Of a stretch of DNA of 64,000 nucleotides, positions 50,785-58,694 are shown piece after piece. A program made the position numbers and the translations under genes. The stretch spans positions 2,232,001 to 2,296,000 of the forward strand of contig NZ_UFYA01000001.1 of assembly GCF_900447215.1 (NCBI RefSeq), written 5' to 3'. The stretch comes from Dermatophilus congolensis. Lineage in GTDB: Bacteria; Actinomycetota; Actinomycetes; Actinomycetales; Dermatophilaceae. How positions within the stretch are numbered: the first letter of the stretch is position 1; the number at the start of each line of letters is the position of its first letter. Below the pieces are notes generated by a model. The model saw nothing but the letters and a program-made list of their open reading frames with translations. It searched no databases and was not told where the DNA came from.

Positions 50785-52779
50785 GTGTCTGGGGTTGTTG
50801 GTGGCGATGTGAGTGGTGTGTTTCCGTTTTCTGCGTTGGTGGGGCAGGAGCGGATGTGTACGGCGTTGTTGTTGGTGGCGGTGGCCCCGCGGGTGGGTGG
50901 GGTGTTGTTGCGGGGTGAGAAGGGAACTGCGAAGTCGACGGCGGTGCGGGCGTTGGCGGCGTTGTTGCCTGGTGTGGATGGTGGGGTTGCTCCGATGCGG
51001 ACGTTGCCGTTGGGGGTTACGGAGGATCGGGTGGTGGGTGGTTTGGATTCGGAGGTGACGATGCGGACGGGGGTGCCGTCGTTGCAGCCGGGGTTGTTGG
51101 CTGAGGTTGATGGTGGGGTTTTGTATGTGGATGAGGTGAATTTGCTTGATGATCATGTGGCGGATTTGGTGTTGGATGCTGCCGCTAGTGGTGTGAATCG
51201 GGTTGAGCGTGAGGGGTTGTCGTTGTCTCACCCGAGTCGTTTTGCGTTGGTGGGGACGATGAATCCTGAGGAGGGGGCGTTGCGTCCTCAGGTGTTGGAT
51301 CGGTTTGGTTTGTGTGTGGAGGTGCAGGCGGAGCGGGATCCGCAGTGTCGGGTGGATTTGATGGTGGCGCGGGCGGCGTTTGATGCCGATCCGGTGGGTT
51401 TTTGTGCTGGTTTTGCGCAGGAGGAGGAGTTGTTGGCGGCGCGGGTGGCTGCGGCGCGGGTGGCGTTTGATGGGGTGGTGGTTCCGCGGGATGTGGAGTC
51501 GCACATTGTGGGGTTGTCGCAGCAGGCGTGTGTGGCGGGGCATCGGGCTGATGTGGTGATGGCTGATGCGGCGCGGGCGTTGGCGGCGTTGGAGGGGCGT
51601 TCGGTGGTGTCGGTGGGTGATGTTGATGTGGTGGCGGAGATGGTGTTGGTGCATCGTCGGCGTGAGGTGGGGCCGCCTCCTGGTGTGTCTGCTGAGCAGG
51701 AGGGGGTTTCGCAATCGGATTCGCAGTCAGATTCCCAACCGGGGTCGCAGCAGTCTCAGGATGTTCCGCAGTCGCAGGGTCCATTGTCTTCTGTTGATGA
51801 GGGTGTGGGGGGTTCTTCTTCGTCGTCTTCGGGTGCGGGTGTTGATGGTGAGGGGGCTGAGAGTGGTGAGGCTGGTGGGCAGGTTGCTCCGGTGGTGGCA
51901 CCGGTGGGGGCTTCGTTCCGGGTGAAGCCGTTGGCGCCGACGCAGGATAGGTTGGCACGTAAGGGGTCTGGGCGGCGGATGCGGACGCGTAGTGCGGGTC
52001 GTCAGGGGCGGTATGTGCGTGCGCGTCCGGCGATGGATCGTGATGTCAGTGGTGTGGGTTTGGATGTGGCGGTGGATGCCACGTTGCGGGCTGCGGCTCC
52101 TTATCAGCGTTCGCGTCGTGAGGCTGCTGGGGTGGGGGCTGGGGTGTTTATTCGCCGTAGTGATTGGCAGGTGAAGGTTCGTGAGCGTCAGGTGGGGACG
52201 TGTCTTCTTTTTCTTGTTGATGCGTCGGGTTCTATGGGTGCGCGTGGGCGTATGAGTGCCACTAAGGGTGCGGTGTTGTCGCTGTTGATGGATGCGTATC
52301 AAAAGCGGGACAAGGTCGCGTTGGTGTCTTTTCGTGGGCAGGGTGCGCAGGTTCTTTTGCCGCCGACTGCTTCGGTGGAGCGTGCTGCGGATCTTTTGGA
52401 GGAGATGCCTACAGGGGGTCGTACTCCGTTGGCGTCGGGTCTTGTGGCAGCTGGGGAGGTTTTGCGTCCTTTGCTGATTAAGGAGCCTAATTTGCGGCCT
52501 CTTGTGTTGCTTATTTCTGATGGTCGCGGGAATGTGCATCTTGATGGCAGTAGGGGTAATGGGGCCGGTGAGGCTGAGCGGGTTGCGCGCGATTTGGGGC
52601 AGGATTCACGTGTTGAGTGGATAGTTGTTGATACTGAGCCCAGTGAGGCATCGCGGGGGCGTCGCGGTATTCGTCTTGGTTTGGCTTCGCGTTTGGCTGA
52701 TGCGTTGGGGGCTACGTGTCACAGTGTTGAGGATTTGCGCGCTGAGGAGCTTGTTTCTCTTGTGAGGGATCGTTTGTGA
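50785..52779 (+). CDS. Magnesium/cobalt chelatase AAA+ subunit D (ChlD/BchD-like)
   Basis: The 664-residue protein has an N-terminal AAA+ domain with Walker A GEKGTAKST (44-52), Walker B GGVLYVDEVNLLDDH and TMNPEEGALRPQVLDRFG. A Ser/Gln-rich linker (about 310-380) follows. The C-terminal von Willebrand A domain has the MIDAS motif DASGSMGA (about 479), TGGRTPLASG and LISDGRGN. This is the integrin-like subunit that links the ATPase ring to the chelatase. It lacks the Cys-rich insert of ChlI. No chlorophyll genes are present; in actinobacteria such subunits are thought to work with CobN. GTG 50785 follows GGGAGG. The chlI gene starts 58 bases downstream. Confidence 0.88.
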   Translation: MSGVVGGDVSGVFPFSALVGQERMCTALLLVAVAPRVGGVLLRGEKGTAKSTAVRALAALLPGVDGGVAPMRTLPLGVTEDRVVGGLDSEVTMRTGVPSLQPGLLAEVDGGVLYVDEVNLLDDHVADLVLDAAASGVNRVEREGLSLSHPSRFALVGTMNPEEGALRPQVLDRFGLCVEVQAERDPQCRVDLMVARAAFDADPVGFCAGFAQEEELLAARVAAARVAFDGVVVPRDVESHIVGLSQQACVAGHRADVVMADAARALAALEGRSVVSVGDVDVVAEMVLVHRRREVGPPPGVSAEQEGVSQSDSQSDSQPGSQQSQDVPQSQGPLSSVDEGVGGSSSSSSGAGVDGEGAESGEAGGQVAPVVAPVGASFRVKPLAPTQDRLARKGSGRRMRTRSAGRQGRYVRARPAMDRDVSGVGLDVAVDATLRAAAPYQRSRREAAGVGAGVFIRRSDWQVKVRERQVGTCLLFLVDASGSMGARGRMSATKGAVLSLLMDAYQKRDKVALVSFRGQGAQVLLPPTASVERAADLLEEMPTGGRTPLASGLVAAGEVLRPLLIKEPNLRPLVLLISDGRGNVHLDGSRGNGAGEAERVARDLGQDSRVEWIVVDTEPSEASRGRRGIRLGLASRLADALGATCHSVEDLRAEELVSLVRDRL

Positions 52780-52837
52780 TCGTCTTGCTAATTTTTTGTG
52801 GGTTTTTGCGTTTTCTTTCTTTACGAAAGGTTTGTCG

Positions 52838-53821
52838 ATGAGCCGCCCTGCTTTTCCTTTTACTGCAATTGTGGGTCAGGAGGATATGAAGCTTGGTCTT
52901 ATTCTCGCCATCGTTAATCCTGCTCTTTCTGGTGTGTTGATTCGTGGCGAGAAGGGCACTGCTAAGTCAACGGCGGTGCGGGCGTTGGCTTCGATTTTGC
53001 CTGAGCAGGAGGTGGTGGCGGGGTGTCCGTTCCGTTTGGCTCCTGGTGAGCAGGGTGGGTTGTGTCATGAGTTGGGTTTGTCGTGTACGGGTGATGAGCA
53101 GGTGGTGTTTTCGCCGGTGCCGGTGGTGGAGTTGCCGGTGGGTGCGACGGAGGACCGGGTGGCGGGCACGCTTGATTTGGAGCGGGCGCTTCGGGAGGGT
53201 GAGCGGCATTTTGAACCGGGGCTGTTGGCTGCGGCGAACCGGGGGATTTTGTATGTGGATGAGGTGAATTTGCTTGATGACCATGTGGTGGATTTGCTTC
53301 TTGACTCAGCCGCGATGGGTGTAAATACGGTTGAGCGTGAAGGGGTTTCGCTGGCTCATCCTGCGCGTTTTTCTCTTGTGGGGACGATGAACCCTGAGGA
53401 GGGTGAGTTGCGTCCGCAGTTACTTGATCGTTTCGGGATGGTTGTCACGGTGGAGGGTTCTCATGATCCGCAGGAGCGGATTGAGGTGATGGAGCGGCGT
53501 TTTGCTTTCGAGAGTGATCCGGTGGGGTTCGCTGCGGAGTATGCGTCTTCGGATGCGGATTTGGCTGCTCGGGTGACGGCTGCGATGGGGTTGTTGCCGA
53601 AGGTGACTACTTCTCGGGAGGTGATGCTGCACATCGCGAATACGAGTTTGTCGGTGGGGGTGGATGGGCATCGGGCGGATTTGATGATGCTTCGGGCGGC
53701 CAGTGCTTTGGCTGCATGGGAGGGCAGGTTGGAGTCTTCTGTTGCGGATGTGGACCGTGCTGCAGGTTTTGTGTTGCCGCACCGGATGCGGCGGCGCCCG
53801 TTTGAGAGCGTGACTGGGTGA
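52838..53821 (+). CDS. Magnesium/cobalt chelatase AAA+ subunit I (ChlI/BchI-like)
   Basis: The 327-residue protein is the motor subunit. PFTAIVGQEDMKLGLILAI starts it, with Walker A GEKGTAKST (37-45), then the Cys-containing loop GCPFRLAPGEQGGLCHELGLSC, GATEDRVAGTLDLERAL, Walker B RGILYVDEVNLLDDH, TMNPEEGELRPQLLDRFGM with the Arg finger region, and the sensor-2 area. It forms a hexameric ATP-driven ring with ChlD. ATG 52838 follows CGAAAGG. Since cobN lies 5.6 kb upstream and the genome region has no bchH, the ring probably drives cobalt insertion by CobN. The family length is normal and all ATPase residues are visible. Confidence 0.93.
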   Translation: MSRPAFPFTAIVGQEDMKLGLILAIVNPALSGVLIRGEKGTAKSTAVRALASILPEQEVVAGCPFRLAPGEQGGLCHELGLSCTGDEQVVFSPVPVVELPVGATEDRVAGTLDLERALREGERHFEPGLLAAANRGILYVDEVNLLDDHVVDLLLDSAAMGVNTVEREGVSLAHPARFSLVGTMNPEEGELRPQLLDRFGMVVTVEGSHDPQERIEVMERRFAFESDPVGFAAEYASSDADLAARVTAAMGLLPKVTTSREVMLHIANTSLSVGVDGHRADLMMLRAASALAAWEGRLESSVADVDRAAGFVLPHRMRRRPFESVTG

Positions 53822-54041
53822 GATGTCAGGGGTAGGGAAAGTTTCAGTGGTGGCGACACGCCCGAATGCAGGAGTGTTTCTGGCGAGGTATTTCGCGGCT
53901 CTAACAGTCCCTTCTCCCTGCCATTTTGTTGATGTGTCTCTTACTTAGGTAATGCTTTTCGTCTTTTTTGGTCACGATGGGGGGGCTTTGCGTAGGAGGA
54001 TGCTGGTCGCGTCCGATCCCTTCGCACCGTCGAGGACCATC

Positions 54042-55538
54042 ATGACGAATTTTTCTTTCCGTCGACCTATTGCCCTGTCATTGGCTGCTGCGCTCGCTTT
54101 GTCGGGTTCAGCGATGGCTGCAGTTTCTCTTCCTGCCATGGCGCAGTCTTCTTCTGCTCATACGGCTGTCGTGCCGAGCAGGGATGGCTCTGTGGGTTCT
54201 CCTGGTATTGGTGATTCGTATTTTCCTGATCATGGCAATGGGGGGTATGACGTTCAGCATTACGATGTGAACGTTTCGTACGAGCCGAAGACGCGAACCG
54301 TCACAGGAACAACGTCTATCACTGCTTTGACTACGCAGAATCTCACGCAGTTTAATCTTGATTTGGCTTTAACTCCTGAAAAGGTGTTAGTGGATGGGAA
54401 GCCAGCTTCTTTTTCTCGCCAGTCCACTCATGAGCTGGTAGTTCGCCCGTCGCAGGCTTTGACTAAGGGCGCGAAGACGAACATTGTTGTTACCTATAAA
54501 GGCGTTCCTGAAAAGATTGAGATTGATGGCGAGAAGCCGTGGATAACGACTTCTGATGGGGCTGTTGCTGTTGGTCAGCCGTATATCGCTTCGTGGTGGT
54601 TCCCGAGCAATGATCACCCCCGGGATAAGGCAACGTTCTCGATTTCTTTGAATGTTCCTAAGGGCCTGAAGGCTTTGAGTAATGGCTCATTGCAGAAGGT
54701 AACGAACCAGGGAAGTACAGATACGTGGTCGTGGCAGGAGTCCACACCGATGGCGCCTTATCTGGCTTTCGCTGTGATTGGCCGTTATGACATTTTGCGC
54801 GGGAAGACGAGCTCGGGGATCCCGTGGTTGACGGCGACACCGCAGAGCAATGAATCGTGGGTGAAGCGTGCCAAGGAAGATTTGGCGAAGACTCCAGCGG
54901 TGATTGATTGGCTGTCGAAGACGTACGGCCCTTACCCGTTTACGACGACTGGTGGTATTGCAGCTAACGCTGATATGGGTTTCGCGTTGGAGAACCAGTC
55001 ACGTCCGGTGTATTCGAGCAAGTTCTGGGCTAAGGGACATGACTTGTCACTCATTGTCCATGAGCAGTCTCACCAGTGGTTTGGTGACTCCACGTCGGTG
55101 CGGGACTGGAAAGATATCTGGATCAATGAGGGTTTCGCGACGTGGACTGAGTGGATGTACGCCGAGAAGCACGATGGCCCCAATGCTGATGAGGCTTTTG
55201 CTCAAGCCTGGAAAGACTATGCGCAGGATTCTTCCTTCTGGAAGATCAAGATTGGTGATCCGGGCCCGAAGCAGATTTTCAACCGGGCTGTCTATGACCG
55301 TGGCGCTATGACTGTGCAGGCATTGCGGAATAAGGTTGGCGAAGAAGCTTTCTGGAAGATTGTTCGAGGCTGGGTGGCTTCACACCGGCATGGGCATGGC
55401 AGTGTCCAGGAGTTCATGACGTATGCCAATAAGCACACTTCGCAGGATTTGCGTCCGTTCTTTGAGGCGTGGTTGTTCACTCCGGGGAAGCCAAATCCTT
55501 CGGCTGATCTTGGCTTTCCGAAGTCTATGATTCGCTGA
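54042..55538 (+). CDS. Secreted M1-family metallopeptidase
   Basis: The 498-residue protein has a signal peptide (PIALSLAAALALSGSAMAAVSLPAMAQ). An N-terminal beta-rich domain (YDVQHYDVNVSYEPKTRTVTGTTSI) is the usual M1 saddle. In the gluzincin domain, His340-Glu341-x-x-His344 (HEQSH) and Glu363 in WINEGFATW bind zinc, with the right 18-residue spacing. FALENQSRPVY stands where aminopeptidases have the GAMEN exopeptidase loop. Here the motif is degenerate (FALEN), but the Glu is kept. It lacks the large C-terminal helical domain of PepN, so it belongs to the short secreted group. The ATG at 54042 follows GAGGA. It likely trims peptides outside the cell. Confidence 0.88.
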   Translation: MTNFSFRRPIALSLAAALALSGSAMAAVSLPAMAQSSSAHTAVVPSRDGSVGSPGIGDSYFPDHGNGGYDVQHYDVNVSYEPKTRTVTGTTSITALTTQNLTQFNLDLALTPEKVLVDGKPASFSRQSTHELVVRPSQALTKGAKTNIVVTYKGVPEKIEIDGEKPWITTSDGAVAVGQPYIASWWFPSNDHPRDKATFSISLNVPKGLKALSNGSLQKVTNQGSTDTWSWQESTPMAPYLAFAVIGRYDILRGKTSSGIPWLTATPQSNESWVKRAKEDLAKTPAVIDWLSKTYGPYPFTTTGGIAANADMGFALENQSRPVYSSKFWAKGHDLSLIVHEQSHQWFGDSTSVRDWKDIWINEGFATWTEWMYAEKHDGPNADEAFAQAWKDYAQDSSFWKIKIGDPGPKQIFNRAVYDRGAMTVQALRNKVGEEAFWKIVRGWVASHRHGHGSVQEFMTYANKHTSQDLRPFFEAWLFTPGKPNPSADLGFPKSMIR

Positions 55539-55550
55539 TAGCGGTTATTT

Positions 55551-55589
55551 CAGCCCGAGAGATGCTAGTCACTTCCTTCTCTCGGGCTG
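55551..55589 (+). terminator. 12-bp hairpin after the M1 peptidase gene
   Basis: CAGCCCGAGAGA (55551-55562) and TCTCTCGGGCTG (55578-55589) pair perfectly around 15 bases. ATTAACTTT follows. It lies 13 bases after the stop codon. Confidence 0.75.
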
Positions 55590-55602
55590 ATTAACTTTGC
55601 CT

Positions 55603-56508
55603 ATGTCATCGGATACAACAGAGACTTTTGAGCCAAGTGGCGATAGTCAGGTGAAGCAGACGTGGACGTGTCGGCTTCGGGGTGTCTCGTACGAGCTTGA
55701 TGTGTATCCGAGCAGGCAAGCACGACTTGTGTTGCGTGTTGATGGAAAGCAGATTTACGACAAGAAAAACAGCACTGATAACCGGACTATTACTGTTGAC
55801 AGAGATTGTCGAGTTCGGGTTCGCCTTAGCTTTTTAGGCAAGGTAAAAGATGCTACTGCTTATGACGGTAATGCTGAGTTAGATTTTGATGCTCCACCGG
55901 GTAGCCGTGCAGAGAAAACGCAGTCATGGGGGCGGAAGCATCCGGTGTTGTTTGCGTTGCGGCATGTGGCTTTTAAAGCTGGCGGAATCCTCATTGCTTT
56001 TCTTGGAGTAACGGCGTTTGTGAAGTGGCTTTTGGCGCCGGTGATTGAATGGATCGCTGATCATATGCCACGTATTTCGTGGCCAGAGATTCATTTGCCG
56101 CGTATCCCGTGGCCTGAAATACATCTTCCGCGTATCCCGTGGCCTGAGATACATATTCCGTGGCCACAGGTCGCGTTGCCGTGGTGGCTGCAGGCAGCGC
56201 TCGACTGGTTAACGGAACATGGCGAGATTATCAAGCCGTTATTGATTGGGCTGCTATTGGCGCTTGGGGAGATGCGTCGGCAGCGTAAGCAGCGAAAGCA
56301 ACGTGAGGCTGGCGTTGCGGATGATCCGAATGCTGCGCTGGAGGAAACGTGGTTGAGTAGGCGGATGGATCGGCTTGATGCGCAGGCTGCGGACACGCCG
56401 ATGGCGCGTCGGAAGGAGCGGGCCAAAGTGGCGGCGGCGCTGCGTGCCTTAGAAAACAAGCGCCGCGCGCAGGAACAGGCGTCAGTGAACTCTGATGATC
56501 CTGTTTGA
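55603..56508 (+). CDS. Membrane protein with Trp-Pro tandem repeats, unknown function
   Basis: The 301-residue protein has an N-terminal soluble domain of about 110 residues (TWTCRLRGVSYELDVYPSRQARLVLRVDG). A membrane helix follows (AGGILIAFLGVTAFVKWLLAPVIEWIA). Then three copies of a ten-residue unit occur, RIPWPEIHLP with variants. A second hydrophobic stretch comes next (IIKPLLIGLLLALGEM), then a charged coiled-coil-like tail rich in Arg, Lys and Gln. I do not recognise the family. The Trp-Pro units may form a rigid spacer at the membrane surface. The ATG at 55603 is used; a TTG two codons earlier is possible. The terminator of the preceding gene ends 13 bases before. Confidence 0.65.
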   Translation: MSSDTTETFEPSGDSQVKQTWTCRLRGVSYELDVYPSRQARLVLRVDGKQIYDKKNSTDNRTITVDRDCRVRVRLSFLGKVKDATAYDGNAELDFDAPPGSRAEKTQSWGRKHPVLFALRHVAFKAGGILIAFLGVTAFVKWLLAPVIEWIADHMPRISWPEIHLPRIPWPEIHLPRIPWPEIHIPWPQVALPWWLQAALDWLTEHGEIIKPLLIGLLLALGEMRRQRKQRKQREAGVADDPNAALEETWLSRRMDRLDAQAADTPMARRKERAKVAAALRALENKRRAQEQASVNSDDPV

Positions 56509-56518
56509 ATGGGTCGGA

Positions 56519-56809
56519 TTATTTTTCGGCGAATACGCCGATGACTGGGGCCCAGGGGGTAATGGTCCAGTCGGTGACGTAACCGTGCACCTGGAACGGG
56601 TCGTTTGCGAGGGCTTCTCGGATGTGGCTTTCTCCCTCGGCGCGGAAGATGAGCAGGGCGGAGGCCGGCCTGGTGCTCAGGGGACCGGAAGCGATGAGCA
56701 GGCCATTGTCTGCGAGGTGCTGCAGGTGAGCTCGGTGGGATGGGCGTAGCTCATCTTGTTGTGCTGCGGTAGCGGAGTCGTAGTGATATTCGACGGCGTA
56801 GTACGGCAT
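56519..56809 (-). CDS. YciI-family protein
   Basis: The 96-residue protein starts MPYYAVEYHYD and contains the ferredoxin-like YciI pattern: RPSHRAHLQHLADNGLLIASGPL, with the conserved His-Asp-like HxxxL region, then SALLIFRAEGESHIREALANDPFQVHGYV and TITPWAPVIG. Members are small dimeric proteins with a His-Asp pair; some are dehydrochlorinases, most are unassigned. It converges on the Trp-Pro repeat protein gene, with ten bases between the stops. A 348-base region separates it from the divergent M28 peptidase gene. Confidence 0.82.
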   Translation of the reverse strand: MPYYAVEYHYDSATAAQQDELRPSHRAHLQHLADNGLLIASGPLSTRPASALLIFRAEGESHIREALANDPFQVHGYVTDWTITPWAPVIGVFAEK

Positions 56810-57157
56810 GTTGTTGACACTACGAGGTGTGTGGCAGTGATGGGGCGGTTTTGTTGGTGCTCACCACAGGTAGTTGTGCGCTGGGCTGGGCCGTATCCGC
56901 AGGATGGTTCACTCATTTTTCGAAGATGGGCTGAGGTTTCACTTCCCTTGCTAATGACTATTAGCGCGACACGAATTTTTTACTTGACTTTTACTTATCG
57001 GGTTATTTCCCACTTCATGCCCCTAATACCGAATATTTTTGAAAAGTATTTTCACCTCAGCCTTTTTATCTTCCGTGACTACCAGGTTTCTCCATGCTTC
57101 AGTTCAGGTTGAGCACACTCCAGTGCTTATGAGCCGAATAGTTTCAGGAGGATTGTC
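56810..57157. other. Intergenic region between yciI-like and M28 genes
   Basis: About 350 bases are clearly richer in A and T than the window average, mainly 56,940-57,090. No gene is supported. It should carry the promoters for both divergent genes. GAATATTTTTGAAAAGTATT near 57,032 is an imperfect dyad that may be an operator. Confidence 0.45.
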
Positions 57158-58636
57158 GTGCGAGTTCATCGACGCACCGCGACGGCTGCCTTGGCCGTTA
57201 TTGGATTAACTACTGCCACGCTGGGTCCAGCAGGTTTGATGGCTTCGGCGGCTCCTACACCGCCTGAACCTCCTACTGCTACACCGGCACCAAAGAATCC
57301 TACGCAGGCATCCCAGAAAATTCGCAAACAGGTCCGGCCAGAAAATATTGAGGCTCACCTACGTGCTTTTCAGGAAATTGCTGATAAAAACAACGGAAAT
57401 CGCGCTGTCGGCACGAGTGGGTATGAGCATTCTGCTCGCTATGTTGAAGCTGTTCTTCGTAAGGCTGGGTATCGCACTCAGCGGCAGCATTTCGAGTACA
57501 CCCATGACGAAGTGAAGTCTTCAAAGCTCACGGTGGCAGGAAAGGCTGTTGCCCATCAGGTGTTGAGTTATAGCCCAGCAGCTAAAGAGGGCTTTACTGG
57601 TCAGCTTGTCCAACCCAAGGTGATGACCGGGTGTGATGCTGCAGCATGGTCTGGGATCAACGCGAAAGATAAAATCGCTGTTGTGCAGCGAGGGGGGTGT
57701 TCTTTCTCTGATAAGTCCAGCGCTGCAGGAGCGGCTGGGGCGGCTGCTCTGATTGTCTACAACAATGGTGATGGCGAGCTCAACGGCACTCTTGGCAAGG
57801 TTGATCAAACGCATATTCCTACCATTACCGTCACGAAAGCGGTCGGCGCTGACTTAATCAAAGAGACTGGCCCGCAGGTTGAGGCCACTCTTGTTTTGGA
57901 CAAGCTCACCGAGAAGCGACGCACTTTTAACATTCTTGCCGAGACTAAAGCTGGACGAGCAGACAATGTCGCTTTGGTCGGCGCACATTTGGATAGCGTC
58001 CCGCAAGGTCCGGGCATTAATGACAATGCCTCGGGTTCTGCCAGCATCCTTGAGGTAGCTGTGCAGATGGCTAAACAGAAGGGCATCACTAATAAGGTGC
58101 GTTTCGCCTGGTGGGGCGCCGAGGAGATTGGCCTACTGGGGTCGACTCATTATGTGGAGGACATGAAGAAGAAAGATCCTGAGTCGTTGAAGAAGATCGC
58201 TGCGTATCTGAACTTCGACATGGTTGGTTCGCCGAATTACTCCATCGGTGTGTATGACGCTGACCAGTCCACTCACGAGGCACCGGTGAATGTCCCTGAG
58301 GGGTCTATTCAAACGGAGAGTATTTTCACGGACTATTTCGACTCGGTGGGGCAGCCGTGGATTGATTCAGAGTTCAACGGGCGTTCTGATTATCAAGCCT
58401 TCATTGAGAACGGCATCCCAGCTTCTGGTATTGATACCGGTGCTGATGGGAAGAAGTCCAAAGGTGAGGTTTTGATGTTTGGTGGTGTTGAGGGTGCCCC
58501 GTATGACGGCAATTACCACACACCTAAGGATTCGATGACGAACGTGAATATGCACGCGGTGGATGTGATTTCTGACGCGATTGCGCACACTGTTTTCACG
58601 ATGGCCAACAGCACAAAAGACATTAACGGTCGCTGA
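57158..58636 (+). CDS. Secreted M28-family aminopeptidase with PA domain
   Basis: The 492-residue protein starts with GTG at 57158 after AGGAGG-like CAGGAGGA. It has a signal peptide (ATAALAVIGLTTATLGPAGLMASAA). A protease-associated domain lies between about 130 and 250 (IAVVQRGGCSFSDKSSAAGAAGAAALIVYNN). The M28 zinc peptidase domain has HLDSV (His277, Asp279), GINDNASG with the bridging Asp, WWGAEEIGLLGS with the catalytic Glu pair, FDMVGS and, near the end, HTPKDSM with the last His. All ligands for two zinc ions are kept. Such secreted enzymes remove N-terminal residues from peptides made by endoproteases. A strong intrinsic terminator follows. Confidence 0.93.
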   Translation: MRVHRRTATAALAVIGLTTATLGPAGLMASAAPTPPEPPTATPAPKNPTQASQKIRKQVRPENIEAHLRAFQEIADKNNGNRAVGTSGYEHSARYVEAVLRKAGYRTQRQHFEYTHDEVKSSKLTVAGKAVAHQVLSYSPAAKEGFTGQLVQPKVMTGCDAAAWSGINAKDKIAVVQRGGCSFSDKSSAAGAAGAAALIVYNNGDGELNGTLGKVDQTHIPTITVTKAVGADLIKETGPQVEATLVLDKLTEKRRTFNILAETKAGRADNVALVGAHLDSVPQGPGINDNASGSASILEVAVQMAKQKGITNKVRFAWWGAEEIGLLGSTHYVEDMKKKDPESLKKIAAYLNFDMVGSPNYSIGVYDADQSTHEAPVNVPEGSIQTESIFTDYFDSVGQPWIDSEFNGRSDYQAFIENGIPASGIDTGADGKKSKGEVLMFGGVEGAPYDGNYHTPKDSMTNVNMHAVDVISDAIAHTVFTMANSTKDINGR

Positions 58637-58650
58637 TATCTGGCGATTTC

Positions 58651-58694
58651 GAACGGTTCTTGTGATCTGCTGATCACAAGAACCGTTCTTTTAT
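58651..58694 (+). terminator. Intrinsic terminator after the M28 gene
   Basis: GAACGGTTCTTGTGATC (58651-58667) and its perfect 17-base mirror (58672-58688) enclose a TGCT loop. TTTTAT follows. It lies 15 bases after the stop. It overlaps the end of the DUF11-protein gene on the other strand and may serve both directions. Confidence 0.92.

Noticed and set aside
49081-51714. Very long His/Arg/Pro-rich open frame (about 877 codons) on the minus strand.
   Set aside because: It lies in another frame of the degenerate helicase gene and antisense to chlD. Its composition is the shadow of GC-rich codons, and it has no domain.
52838-53821. Assignment of ChlI/ChlD to chlorophyll synthesis.
   Set aside because: No other chlorophyll or bacteriochlorophyll gene is in the window, and cobN is near, so cobalt chelation is more likely.
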